Shown one piece after another: positions 40,642-51,607 of a DNA stretch of 64,000 bases. The translations under genes were made by a program, and so were the position numbers. Each line of letters opens with the position of its first letter. The stretch's first letter is position 1. Origin of the DNA: Cotesia glomerata. Taxonomy: Eukaryota; Arthropoda; Insecta; Hymenoptera; Braconidae. The notes beneath the pieces were generated by a model, which was given only the letters and a program-made list of their open reading frames with translations, ran no database searches and was not told the origin of the DNA. The stretch covers positions 7,422,459 to 7,486,458 of the forward strand of contig NC_058167.1 in the NCBI RefSeq assembly GCF_020080835.1. Reading direction: 5' to 3'.

Positions 40642-40740
40642 CCAATAAGATCCCATCAAAAGCGACAAAAGCCACTTAGAAACCAATAAAATTTATGGGT
40701 TTCTAAGTGGCTTTTGTCGCTTTTGATGGGATCTTATTGG
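40642..40740. repeat. Perfect 43-bp stem-loop
   Basis: The arms 40642-40684 and 40698-40740 are exact complements (starting CCAATAAGATCCCATCAAAA) around a 13-base AT-rich loop. Weaker complementarity continues outward to gcgcccctg / caggggcgc at 40623-40759. The arms contain no open frame. It may be a fold-back insertion or a hairpin RNA source. Confidence 0.9.
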
Positions 40741-41498
40741 AAATTTTAAACAGGGGCGCACACCGTCATGAAAAACCGACACCCTGAAGTTAGCTACTCA
40801 ACATTTTAGTTTTTTAAAAAAAGTTACCAACAAAATAAAAATAAGTACATCTACGTATGTTTGCGTGAGAACTCGCAATTGTATTCACGATATTTCATAT
40901 AAATATATATTTTTAACTTCCCGCCCATACAAAGTTTGGAAATCGGCCCTAGACTGGGCCATTGCTGGGCCAAGAATGTCGATTAATGGCACAGTAATGG
41001 CAATTTTCAATGGCCAATAAACGGTTTACAGTTGGCATGATAACCACGGCCCATTAATGGCATTAAACTATTGGGCCATTGATGGCAACCAGCAATGGGC
41101 CAGACATAATTTGAATTATCGGCCCATTGATGGCAACCAGCAATGGGCCAGACATCATTTGAACTATCGGCCCATTAACGGCAAACAGTAATGCGCCAAA
41201 TATTTTTTCTACTATCGGTCTACTAATTTCAAGCTGTTCTGCGCCAATTATGATTTTAATCGTTTGTCCTTCAATCGCTGATTGCTGCAATAACAGTTAT
41301 TATTATAATTAATCACTTACACTTTATATTTCATTTTGATATTATTATTATTATTGCTTCATTATTTTTATAAGGATTATTATGTATTAATAATTTTAAT
41401 GTTAATTTTATATTAATTATAATTAATAATTATAATTATATTAATATAATTATATTAATATTAATTATTTTAATAATAATGTTATTGTAATATTATTA

Positions 41499-41580
41499 TA
41501 TTAAATAGATTATAAAGATAAGTATTATTATATTAAATAGATTATAAAGATGTATTATTATATTAAATAGATTATAAAGA
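41499..41580. repeat. Tandem repeat of about 30 bp, three units
   Basis: The phrase 'attaaatagattataaaga' with a variable tgtattattat spacer occurs three times in a row. It overlaps the stop region of the transposon-borne gene and may have formed its present C-terminus. Confidence 0.75.
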
Positions 41581-42353
41581 TAAGGATCTTTGTTTTCGAC
41601 CCTGTTCTCGATCTCCTTGCCCTGACAACCACCGGCCAACTTTTCCGGAAAAATTTTTGCAATCTTCACAGTCACCAAGTTTCTCTTTTACTACATCTGC
41701 AATAAAAAAATAAATAAATAATTCGATACATTAAAAAACACAATTATATAAAAATCATTTTCGTACCTTCCATACACTTAAATGTTTCTGTTGCGCTAAA
41801 ATTAAGTTTTCCCACGCCTTTTATTCTTCTCTCAGTACCAGAGTAATTTTTTTCAACATTTTTGGTCATCAGTGCAGATGCCATTTTACAAATGCATCCT
41901 TTCGCTGTTTTTTCGCCAAAAATTTTGATCCAGAAAAATGCAAGCTGGAAATAATTATAATAGTTTATAATAATTTTCTCCCAATATTTAAATCATTTTC
42001 ACTAGAACAAAAGCTTGAATCAATTTTATAAACCTTTTGTCTTTATACATTTTTTAAATGATTGTATGTTTTATATTGTAAAATATTTGCAATTGTTAGG
42101 TACCTGTTATTTTTAATATAACTATCAGTATTAAAATTATTTTTTTTAATTTACTTACTTTTTTTACTTTATTAGTTCATTCAATAAACCAAGTTTTACT
42201 TTCACACTTAATAATAATGGATATAATAAAGATAATAATTATTATAATAAAAATTATTTATTACATTTATTATAATAGTCAATATTTAAACAAACGAATT
42301 TAAATACGTACGAACCGGTCAGTCACGATGTCACAAATAAACTGAAATAAGAA

Positions 42354-42399
<46 letters not shown>

Positions 42400-42946
42400 A
42401 CACGTACATGATACTCGTGGCGCTGCTTTATTGTTTTCTGTTGCTAGGCATAGTACTTGACTATCAGTCTAATACAGCGACTCACAAAAATACGTTGACT
42501 AAGAAAAACTTGGTGCACGCGGATTTGGTCTTTAATAAAGCTTGTGTCGTTTTTGGTAACTCAGGATGTCTTTCTTCTCTTAGTAGTAATAAAAGTTCAG
42601 CAATTACATTTAATTGAAGACTGTTTAAATTTTTTAAGGCCCACTGTCGAAGTTTTTCTTGAAAACTTTTATTTGAACCAGTTTTATCTTCAATGTCATC
42701 ACTTTCATTATTTTTGTCGCTTAATTTATTACTTGTATCATTCTCATCATTATCAATATCATTGTCACAACTAATATCAGAATGAATGCAAATGTCATCA
42801 CTATTTACACTGTTATCATTTACACTATTATTGACAATTAGGTTACTTGAGTTATGTACAGAAATATTTGCATCGCATTGTTCATCGTTATTTACATATT
42901 TTTTTAATTCTTTAAATTTTTTTAATCGCTGATATGCTTGTGACAT
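41572..42946 (-). CDS. Transposon-borne DUF4806-like protein (incomplete model)
   Basis: Probable exons: 42946 to about 42500, 41944-41767 and 41696-41572 (TAA stop). The last two join in phase (178 nt, 125 nt). The join from the first exon is unresolved, so at least one exon between 41950 and 42480 is probably missing from this model. The N-terminal part has a low-complexity Asn/Asp/Ser stretch, then FQEKLRQWALKNLN, AELLLLLREERHPELPKTTQ and ALLKTK. This is the 'short helical block plus LP..LL.T' layout common in arthropod transposon-linked proteins. The C-terminal part has ALMTKNVEKNYSGTERR, then KLNFSATETF, resembling DUF4806, and ends GRWLSGQGDREQGRKQR. The 'WL..DR..GR..R' ending is typical of such proteins. 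Role unknown; it may be an accessory or captured gene. Domain assignment is from memory of motifs. Confidence 0.42.
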
Positions 42947-44256
42947 TGTGAAAGCAAAATTAATTGGTCAATATAACCTACAACATAAGACATGTAAATG
43001 AAATAAATGTGCTCTGAGAACTGAGAAACAGATTTTTGGCGCATGCGCAAGGACGTATGAATTTGATTATCGGCCGATGAACGGCTGTTGATCGCATGCT
43101 ATTTTTATTTACGATTGAATGGCTAATGACAGTTTGCCAGATATGGGCCATTAAAAATTGCCAACGCTTGGCCGACCGTTCGTCGCCTAACATCGGCCGA
43201 TGTATGGCTTTGTCGCCATCAACGGCAACTTTGTATGGGCGCTAAGAAAATTGAAAATTTTTAATAATGGGAAGTTATTGATTTCGGTCCGATTTTTAAA
43301 AGTCGAGTTTTCACCGGATGTCCATGTTTAAAAGTCCCAAGAAGCCATTCTGATTATTCCTACCGAGGTATCCGGCCGTGTGTGTGTGTCAATAAATTTT
43401 TGTCGTTCGGTTTCTCAAAAACGAATCATTCAATCAACCGATTGAATTCTACGACACGTCATTCGAAAGGGTCTATCAAAACGTAGATCTGATTAGATTT
43501 AAAAGTTAATTCATCAAGCCATTCCGAAGAAATTAAAAGAAAAGTTTGAATTTTTATGTTTTTTAAAAATAACCTTAAAGCGTACGAAAAAATCATAATG
43601 AAACCATGTATACATTTTTTTGCTTAAAAACTGCGTCGAATGCTTTTTTTAAAATGAAAATTGAACGACGCATTTAAAAGTTATAGTTTAGAAATTCACA
43701 AAATTTTTTTTTTTCGGTATTTTTTTAAGATATTTTCCAGTTTCTTTAACCGATCAATAAAAACTTGTACATTTTCTTTTTGTGCTTTAAAAACTGCACC
43801 GAAAGCTTTTTCAAAAAACAAAATCAAACGACACATTCAAAAGTTACAGTTGTTTAGTAAATACATTTGGAGCTCGCGGAGCTCAAAATGTGAAAAACTG
43901 CGCTTTGAGCGCAAAATGTCAAAAGCTCAAATATTAATCAAAAAACACATTTTAAGGTGCTTGAAATGCAAACAGCAGGAAGTTCTAGGGTTGGCCTGCA
44001 CGGTCAACCGATTTCCAGATTTTTTTAATTATGTAGAAATAATTTTTTTATGATACTTAAATAAACTTTATTTAACTAGACAATGCGTTATAATAAAACT
44101 TTCAATGTATTAAATACTTTTTTTTCTATTATTAGTGTCGTTTTTTCTACAAACGTAGGATAACGCGATAGGTAAAATATTTAGAAAGATTTTTATTTTG
44201 TTACGTCAAAGAAGTATAACTTCTAACGTGCGTACATAAGTATACACACACTTTTT

Positions 44257-44750
44257 TTTTTTTTAATTTTTGTTTTTGAATGAACTTTTCGAAAAAATAC
44301 ACAAGAAAAATGAAATATAATCAATTCTATAAAATAATCGGCTTTTTTGAGCAAAATCGTTATTTTTTCGAAGTTGGTCACTTTTTTTTTTTATTTTTTT
44401 TTTCTCAAAAAAAAAAAACTTCAATCAATTTGACAACTATTTCCGCTCATCTCGGAGAAGGCCGATTTTTTTATATATTTTTTAATTGATTGAAAAAAAA
44501 AATTGTCAAATTTTCTAAAGTAAAAAAAAATAAAAAAAAATCGGCCCTGTCCGGGATGAGAGGGAATAGTTGTCAAATTGATTGAAGATTTATTTGAGAA
44601 AAAAAAAATAAAGAAAAAAAAAGTGACCAACTTCAAAAAAATAACGATTTTACTAAAAAAAAAAACGATTATTTTATAGAATTGATCATATTTAAATTTT
44701 TTTGTGTATTTTTTCGACAAGTTCATTCAAAAACAAAAATTTTAAAAAAA
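44257..44750. repeat. About 0.5-kb palindrome
   Basis: The left arm begins aatttttgtttttgaatgaa and the right arm ends ttcattcaaaaacaaaaatt. Long imperfect complementarity runs throughout, including caatcaatttgacaactatt / gaatagttgtcaaattgatt, centred near 44500. It abuts the right TIR of the composite element. Open frames on both strands are palindrome artefacts. Confidence 0.8.
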
Positions 44751-44966
44751 AAAAGGTACCCAAAGGTCAATGTCTAAAAAAGTTATGGCTATTTGAAAAT
44801 AAAAAAGCCACTTTTTTGAAAAATTCATAACTTTTTTTAGGTTGGATAAAAAAATTTGAAAAAATTCTCAAAAATGTCTTTCAAAGGGTAGAGAGGAATA
44901 GAATAGTTTCAGCTAAATCTAAAGGGGTCGGGTTCAAAAGTGGTCGACATGGCATGGAATTCCCCA

Positions 44967-45190
44967 TATATAAATGAGTTAGTCAAGACTTTTGTTATGT
45001 TACGGATAACAAAATAGAGTAACAACAGCCAGGATAAATGTAAAAGATAAAATATAAAAAATATATTTAAAGGATGTAGTGTGTAGTAGCGGCAGAGCGG
45101 TAAACTAGATGGTGGCGTCACGTTCGTAATTTCCGTTTGAAAACGATATAAAGTAACGAATAGGCCACCAAGTTGTCGGACAAAAAGACA
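44967..45190. other. Short spacer, nothing recognised
   Basis: Unique-looking sequence between the composite transposon and the putative micro-membrane protein. A GATATAAAG motif near 45143 has no associated ORF. Confidence 0.4.
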
Positions 45191-45466
45191 TTAATAATTC
45201 TCGCCACGATCACGTCTCGACGATTTTACGAGACTATTTTTATCCTTTTTTAACCTTTTTTCATTTATTTTTACAACCCTCTTTTCCCTTTCCCCCTCCC
45301 CTCTTTCCTTTTTCTCTCCTAGGTAAACTTTATGTCTAAATATATAAAATGCATAGTAAACTAAGAGGTTTACGAGCATCAAACTTGTCCAATGTGGGTT
45401 TGTAATCAAATCGTAACGGATATCCGACAAACTTTTACAACTCTCTGTTGAAACATTGTTACCCAT
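45191..45466 (-). CDS. Possible N-myristoylated micro-membrane protein, 91-aa open frame
   Basis: Unrecognised. The frame begins MGNNVSTESCKSLSDIR, a textbook N-myristoylation context (Gly2, Ser6), then YDLITNPHW and one hydrophobic helix (SLMLVNLLVYYAFYIF, about residues 29-44) followed by RHKVYL. After that it turns into a purine-rich Lys/Glu/Arg tail that looks noncoding, so the true protein may end or splice near residue 50; only a weak GTTTAC donor is seen. Start context gtaaaATGG is good, and a TATATAAATA box lies at 45720-45711, about 245 bases upstream. It could also be a first exon of a longer gene. Confidence 0.35.
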   Translation of the reverse strand: MGNNVSTESCKSLSDIRYDLITNPHWTSLMLVNLLVYYAFYIFRHKVYLGEKKERGEGEREKRVVKINEKRLKKDKNSLVKSSRRDRGENY

Positions 45467-45710
45467 TTTACACGACCAACGTACTTTAGTTATTACTATT
45501 ATTATTTACCTCGAGAGTAGATGAGATGAGGGAAAATATTTACTTGATACATAAACATAAATTTTGTGGAATTAAAATTGCATATATATTCCCGACTCCA
45601 ATATCTTTCCTCGGATCATCTTTTAGATTAAACCGTGTTGTATACTATCACGGACTATTATTATAATCATGATAATAAAAGGACCGTCCTATAAATGTAC
45701 ATTGCAAGAG

Positions 45711-45720
45711 TATTTATATA
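45711..45720 (-). promoter_or_regulatory. TATA-like box upstream of the MGNN open frame
   Basis: TATATAAATA on the minus strand. In AT-rich DNA such matches are frequent, so the weight is small. Confidence 0.25.
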
Positions 45721-47408
45721 AACCCGTTTGTTCGATATATACTTATATGTATATCGTAAACTAATCGATTAAAGTGTTGGCTGGGTTAAATATTTAATCT
45801 GATATATCATCAGGTGAAATGATCGTATCCATAAATTTTATCCTGGTAGGACTAATAACAATAATAGTAATAATTTAAAATGGGATCTTCAAGTAGTCGA
45901 GGCCAATTTAAAGTCGGACTGCCCGTGAAGGCTGCTTGCTACACTCACACACACTCACCAGTTTCCCATATTATCGCGTGAGAATTTTATTTAGCTTCAA
46001 TGTCATGATACCTGATTATATTTTACAAACAAGCTAATTATTTTACTTTATTTTTTTCCTTAAATAAATATTACACATTTGTACTTAATGTTATACTTCT
46101 CAGCAATTAAAACTAAATGAATTAATTAAATGAATGAAGGTCCTTCAAAGTAATAACATTTTTTTATTATCATATAAAGTTATAAAATTATAAAATTATT
46201 GTGGTATAGTAACAGAATTAAATTAAACCCTTGTTTGACTTGACATATTGTCGAGCGATGACAGGCTTCAGGTTATAGTTTCCTGTCTCTGGATGATTAA
46301 TAACTAACGACCAAGTCAGTATTGACTCATCCAGAAGCAGAAAGGGGCTTTGCTCTATCTATTTACAACTATCCATATTCACTGGGTCATCAACGCTATG
46401 CTCAGGTGGACACAATTGGTGCGTTGCTGTCAGCGATTCACCATCAACACTGATATAAGGCTTGTCATGTACAGCATACGCTTTTCCGATTGATAATCAC
46501 AATAATCCTTTCATCAGATATTTACACAGCACAATAAGGGTTTTATCAATACAGACAAATAATAAAAAAGTTTTATAAAATTAGATGATTGATAATTTAA
46601 TAGGGTAGAAAAATAGAGAAGCGACGCGTGAAATGGTTCAAGAGGAAATTACGTGTCTACTTGCACTTGGACTTGCGACTGGAAGCTACGGACACTTGTT
46701 GCCACTCGAGTTTATCGTGCGTGATCGTGCTTATGACTATCATAATAAATAATAATTATAGTAAAATTTTAATTCAATGGATATTTTTTTTTCTCATTTA
46801 ATTATAAATTTACCGTGAGAACTAAAGTTCGAGTTTTACAGATTATTTTTAACTTTTTTCATCTTAAATTCCTCGAGTTTATCTCTAGTTGTAAATATTT
46901 TCGTAATTATTAATAAAAGTTTAGCGAAAGATTTTAAAAAGCAAAAAATAAGAGTCTGTAGCAATTAAGATTAATATCAACAGTATAAAAACTTTATTTA
47001 TTTTTTTTTTAACTTACTATTTTCTTAATTCGAGTAGTTATAACTTTATCCGGGGTAGAAAGTGTGATACCTCGTTAAAAAGTTTATTCCCTATTGACTG
47101 CACAAAACTTATTCTCGAAACCGCTGAAATAATAAATCTCATAATATTTATTAATAATTAAGACTAATCGCTGCGGTAGAAGCAATAGCTGATTTTTTAT
47201 TTTAATAAAATAAATTTATCAAGTTAAACTTTTTTTTTTTTATTTCAATTGGATTAGAAATGACAAAATAAAATAAATTGACAAAAAAAGTAACATGCAA
47301 AATGAAATACATGGAGAAAAAGTGTGTAAAGTAACCAAGTCACGTTGATGTGGTGTGTGATCCCCTTATCGATATTCGTATGACAACTCGGACAATAAAT
47401 TCGACCCA
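45721..47408. other. Intergenic, nothing recognised
   Basis: AT-rich with one moderately GC-richer patch (46240-46500). No gene, RNA or inverted repeat could be supported. Confidence 0.45.
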
Positions 47409-48358
47409 CACGGAGAAAAAAATTTTGCTATAGGAACTCTATAGTAGTTAGTTAGTTGTAAAAAGTTCCAGTAGGTTAACGAATTCTTATAGTAACAATA
47501 CCGTTTAGCTCCTGCAACTCTACATCGTTGAGCTCTGAGAGCTAAACGTTATTTACCTCTCACAAGTCTACAGGATCGTTCTGAGACTATAACAAATTTT
47601 TGGAAGTCTGCTTAATAATTTTTTTTTACGATTTAGCATTGATAATTTAATAAATACATGCGGCAGAATGAATTTATATTGACAACAATAATTGTATATG
47701 GTAAATAAGAATAGTATTATAATAGAAATAAAATAATAATAATAGAACTTAAATTACAAATAAAAATTATTTGTAAAATAAAAATATGGTCGTCACAAAA
47801 TTATCTTATTTTCTTAATTATATCAATAAATATTGGACATAAAATCACTACTGTATATGCACGAAAAAAGATAAATAAACGAAAACAAATTTTATTTTTT
47901 GTTAAATGGGGTCTGTTTAATGTATTCCGATAACTTATCACTTATCACACTATATTCAACTAATAAATTAAATTAACAGTCACTGCAAATGAACCTTGAA
48001 AAACCATAAATACAAAACTGTTCTAACGAAATTCAATTTGACAAAAAAAAACCTATTTCCTTAAATAAATAAATTGGGAACTTAATTGTCCTCATATATT
48101 TTTAATAATATAGATTAGTAACAAAATAATTATGTTTGGCATTTTAGAAGGTTATGAAATATGTCTGCGCAACGTAGAGCACTCCCAACTATACCGTTTG
48201 GCTCTGAGAACAATCCCGTAGAGCTCTGAGAGCTCAACAATATTGAGTTATCAGAACTAAATAACATTTTGTTACTGTAACTCTACAACGAACAGTAAAC
48301 TGTGTATAGTTGTGGTAACTCTACAGTTACGTTACCAGAACGAAATTTTTTTTCCGTG
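47409..48358 (-). mobile_element. CACGG-type MITE split by a secondary insertion of about 0.57 kb
   Basis: The outer ends CACGGAGAAAAAAATTTTGC and CGAAATTTTTTTTCCGTG match, in reverse orientation, the two ends of the 292 bp element at 17524. The matching halves occupy about 47409-47595 and 48168-48358. The intervening AT-rich sequence is absent from the other copy. No TIR or ORF was seen in the insert. Confidence 0.7.
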
Positions 48359-50773
48359 CACATTCACCATTTACAAAAAACTCACTCTTTCAGTATTATT
48401 ATTTATTTAAAACAGAAATATTTATTTGATATGAATATTTTAGGTAAATATTAGTCATTTATTTAAATTATAATAATAATAATCATAATAGTAATAGACT
48501 TTCTTTAAAATTGATCAATAATAACAGACCCCTACTCTTTAAACATGAATTAGTGAAAATTCACTTGAATAAGTGATACTAATACTATTTACGTCATATT
48601 GCTTTATAATTATTATTATCATCATAAAATTATAAAAATTTGAATTTTTTAATAAATTGCCACCCCTATTTGCTGTTGGTTATGTATAAGCTCAAGTAAT
48701 ATTAATAATAATAATTAAATACCGATTGGTAAAGATAGAGGAGGTCAGTTTTTATTTTATTATTTAACTATTTTATTAGTATGTTATGTAAGTATGATAA
48801 AAGACGCCCTTGCCTCAATTTTAAAGCCCGAAGCTTGTGAAATGTCTAGACCGAGTGTAAAAACACCAGTGGAGAATTTATAGAAAAGTTATGAAAGCTT
48901 AAACTTTAGATGATACTCTGTAACATTATATGCACACTTATATATAAACTTTTAAGGTACGGTTTAAACTTTCAAACAGAGAACCGAAACCATTTTATCG
49001 ACAAATATTATTAGCATTATTATTATTATTTCTTCTTGAGTTTAAATATTCTTTTCTTTTGCACTGTTAGTATTACACAAGCGCGGGTTATTGTAAATTT
49101 TATTATCTTGGAAAGGAAGAGCTCGAGTGGTTGTCAATCATAAAATTCCCGTTTCCTTTGTTCCCATATTAGTTTAATGTTTTTTTTTTCCATATCTGGA
49201 GTTTAAATTTTCTTCGAGGTGGGTACAGAAAAATACAAATCCCCATTGGGTGTACCACCCATCACCATTTATATTTATAATATGTTTATGTTTATTTTAA
49301 CGATGCAATAAATAATCCTGCGTACCGAAAGAAAGAAAAAAAGTGAATAAATAACTGAATAATATCATACATGGCTACAGTATATGACTTTTCTCTTACA
49401 CTTTTTACGATCTCTAGGTAGTGCCGTAAATTCAACCCATCTTCCATCTGCTTTTTACGTAATACACATACCATTCTCTGATTAATACCACCTTTAGTAC
49501 CCTAATAATTGAACCTTTTAATGGGTAACTAAACTTTTGATTTATCGCTATTTATTAATAATAAAATATTCATTCAATTTAATAAACGACCTCAAAGTTA
49601 ACTATTTTAATACTATTCAAACAATTTACCTGATATATAAACTTATGAACAAGTATTTGGTTGTTAATAAGTACACAACATAATTCTCCTTCCTCTTGCT
49701 CTTTGGTTCTTCGAGAACATTAATTTATAGATTTTCCTCCGGTTGAAAAAAGCTTTTTGCACGGTCTCAACTGCTTCCAATGTTTAAACTTTAATTAATT
49801 TGTGTGTATTCTGTCAGTCATCGTGTACTTAGAGTAATTAAAAAAAGTTTCAGGAGAATATTTACATGAAAAGATAAAATTTAAATTAGTAAATTACCAA
49901 GTTACGGACACAATAATAGTGACAAGTTAATTTATGCAAGCGAATATGTGTTCAACAAGGGTTCGCCATCTTGCTTGGTATGATGAAAGTTTTGAATTCA
50001 GTACCCAAATGAATGTAAACTCGAACATGTTTGAGCCGTACCTCAAGGCCCTCGGTTATTTTATTACTATGAATTGTAAGGATTGAGAACAAATGAGTCT
50101 GTTAGTTCTCTTAATCACCAACAAAGTGAATTTAGTCGACGTTTAATTGTATATAAACTAGCTGGTGACTACTAAACTAATGTTGATGTTGTTGCAACAA
50201 ATATATCAAATGATTTATCATACAGCTCAAGAATAAAACAAGACTAAGAATTTATTAAAACAATAATAATAATAACAATAATAATGCTGAGCACACCTTG
50301 TAGTTGAGATACTACGCCAGATTATTATTCACCCTGACCCAACCTTTATACTATATACTATGTATGATATACTATATAATATGTAGTACTGTATAGTTAC
50401 GTAAATAGGATGGATAAAGGATAAGAGATAGAATATAAGGTATTGAATAGAAACGATAGATGATAGCTTCTAGCTTCACAGTATTATTCATCATCCTTTC
50501 TACCGGTAGTAGCAGGTTCTATAGGTACGCTATGTATAGTAGGCACTAAATCCACAGGAGCAGTATAGTCACGGAATGATCCGGGAATCCCATTACCATA
50601 TTTGTGTTTAGCTTCAATTTACTATTTCTTTCTGCCGAGCTTATCTCTCTGTTGAGACAACAGATGCACAAGAATAATCTTTTTTTTTTATCCTTCCTGC
50701 AATTTACATTATTTCCATTCATTCCTTCGTCGCAATTTATTCAGTTATTCTTTCATATATATTGACAATTTTG
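48359..50773. other. Intergenic, nothing recognised
   Basis: AT-rich. A TATATAAAC box near 50152 precedes only an 18-codon frame. An unusual run of near-palindromic tatactatgtatgatatac sequence lies near 50350-50400. No gene is supported. Confidence 0.45.
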
Positions 50774-50917
50774 AACTTCCCGCTAAGAAAATTGAAAATT
50801 TTCAAAAATCGGGAAGTTATTAGTTTTACCCCGTTTTTCGAAAATCGAGTTTTCATCGGATTTCGACGTTTCGAGGTCCTAGGAAGCTTTCCTGACTATT
50901 TTCACGATGATGTCCGT

Positions 50918-50954
<37 letters not shown>

Positions 50955-51607
50955 CCTCTCGTAACTTTTGAACGGCTTGACCGATTTCATCGCGGTTGGT
51001 GTCATTCGAAAGGGCTTCGCCAAACTTAGATTTTCTGTAAGTTGGAACCGATTCGGGCCAGTAGATTTCGAGAAATTGCAAAATAAGTTGTTTTTTTTTC
51101 ATTTTTTTTAAATATCTCCGAATTGGCTGAACCGATCAACTTCAAAAACTAATCAGCTCTTAACCTTGAAATCCCGCATCGATCGCCACATAGAGCGTCA
51201 GAATTGGTTGATGCGTTCGTGAGATATCGTTGTCGAAAAAAATCGAAAAAAGTGTTTTTTTGTAATAACTCCGAAATTTTTCATCAGATCAATTTTTTTG
51301 TTCAGAATCATTTATAGAGCTCAAAAAATCGAACGCCGTCTACCGCGTGAAAATCGGTTGATTTATTAAAAAGTTACAGCAGTTTGAAAATTAGAAAAAT
51401 CGTGTTTCATCGAATTTTGATAAGACTTTTGAGCTTGAAGAGCTCAAAAGCATAGAAAAGTCATCTTTTTGAGCTCGGAGAGCTCAAAATAACACATAAA
51501 TTGTATTTTTGAGCTCGAAAACGTCATAAGTGCAATTTTATGCACCTAGGTATGGAATTAGCGGGAAGTTGCAGGGATGGCCTTCAGGGTCAACCGTTTT
51601 TCTAATT
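50774..51607 (-). repeat. GAGCTC-hairpin repeat family, copy D
   Basis: Reverse-orientation copy. It begins aacttcccgctaagaaaatt and its terminal hairpin closes with cgggaagtt. (GT)n lies at about 50920-50952. Subrepeats such as 'accgatttcatcgcggttgg' follow, with GAGCTC motifs at about 51425-51520 and an end at gggtcaaccgtttttctaat. Confidence 0.85.

Larger units (their letters stand above)
40924..43239 (-). mobile_element. 2.3-kb DNA transposon with CCCATACAAAGTT TIRs
   Basis: The ends CCCATACAAAGTT / AACTTTGTATGGG are flanked by CG on both sides (40922-40923, 43240-43241). Removing the element and one CG restores the host repeat sequence, which supports a 2-bp target duplication. Subterminal regions carry repeated GGCCCATT / AATGGGCC and 'gatggcaaccagcaatgggcc' motifs, as in CACTA/Mirage/Chapaev-type elements; that class is inferred. 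The interior contains a spliced gene on the minus strand and a (CA)n tract at about 42355-42398. Confidence 0.75.
40913..44025 (-). repeat. GAGCTC-hairpin repeat family, copy E (decayed and split)
   Basis: A diverged copy in reverse orientation. Its terminus ttaacttcccg at 40913-40923 continues after a 2.3 kb insertion as cgctaagaaaattgaaaat at 43240 onward. Recognisable parts are the short (GT)n relic near 43378, subrepeats with 'accgattgaattc', one intact GAGCTC hairpin near 43870, and the far end ggcctgcacggtcaaccgat near 44000. It is older than copies A-D. Confidence 0.75.
40344..44966. mobile_element. 4.6-kb composite DNA transposon with about 220-bp TIRs
   Basis: The left terminus TGGGGTATTCCATACCA and the right terminus TGGCATGGAATTCCCCA begin inverted repeats of about 220 bp (40344-40565 and 44750-44966) with only scattered mismatches. 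The flanks read TATATA on both sides, compatible with a TA-rich target duplication of 2-6 bp; the exact length is ambiguous. No transposase is seen. The interior holds a perfect stem-loop, a GAGCTC-hairpin repeat copy split by a further element, and a 0.5 kb palindrome. The superfamily is not assigned. Confidence 0.8.

Noticed and set aside
44280..44726. Mirrored Phe/Lys-rich frames on both strands (NFSKKYTRK / NLSKKYTKK)
   Set aside because: They are the two arms of the 44257-44750 palindrome read from opposite strands.
19058..51102. Recurring frame FPLRKLKIFKNREV...SFPDY plus poly Cys-Val in four repeat copies
   Set aside because: It is translation of the GAGCTC-hairpin repeat terminus running into the CA microsatellite. 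It has no start or promoter of its own and occurs only with the repeat.
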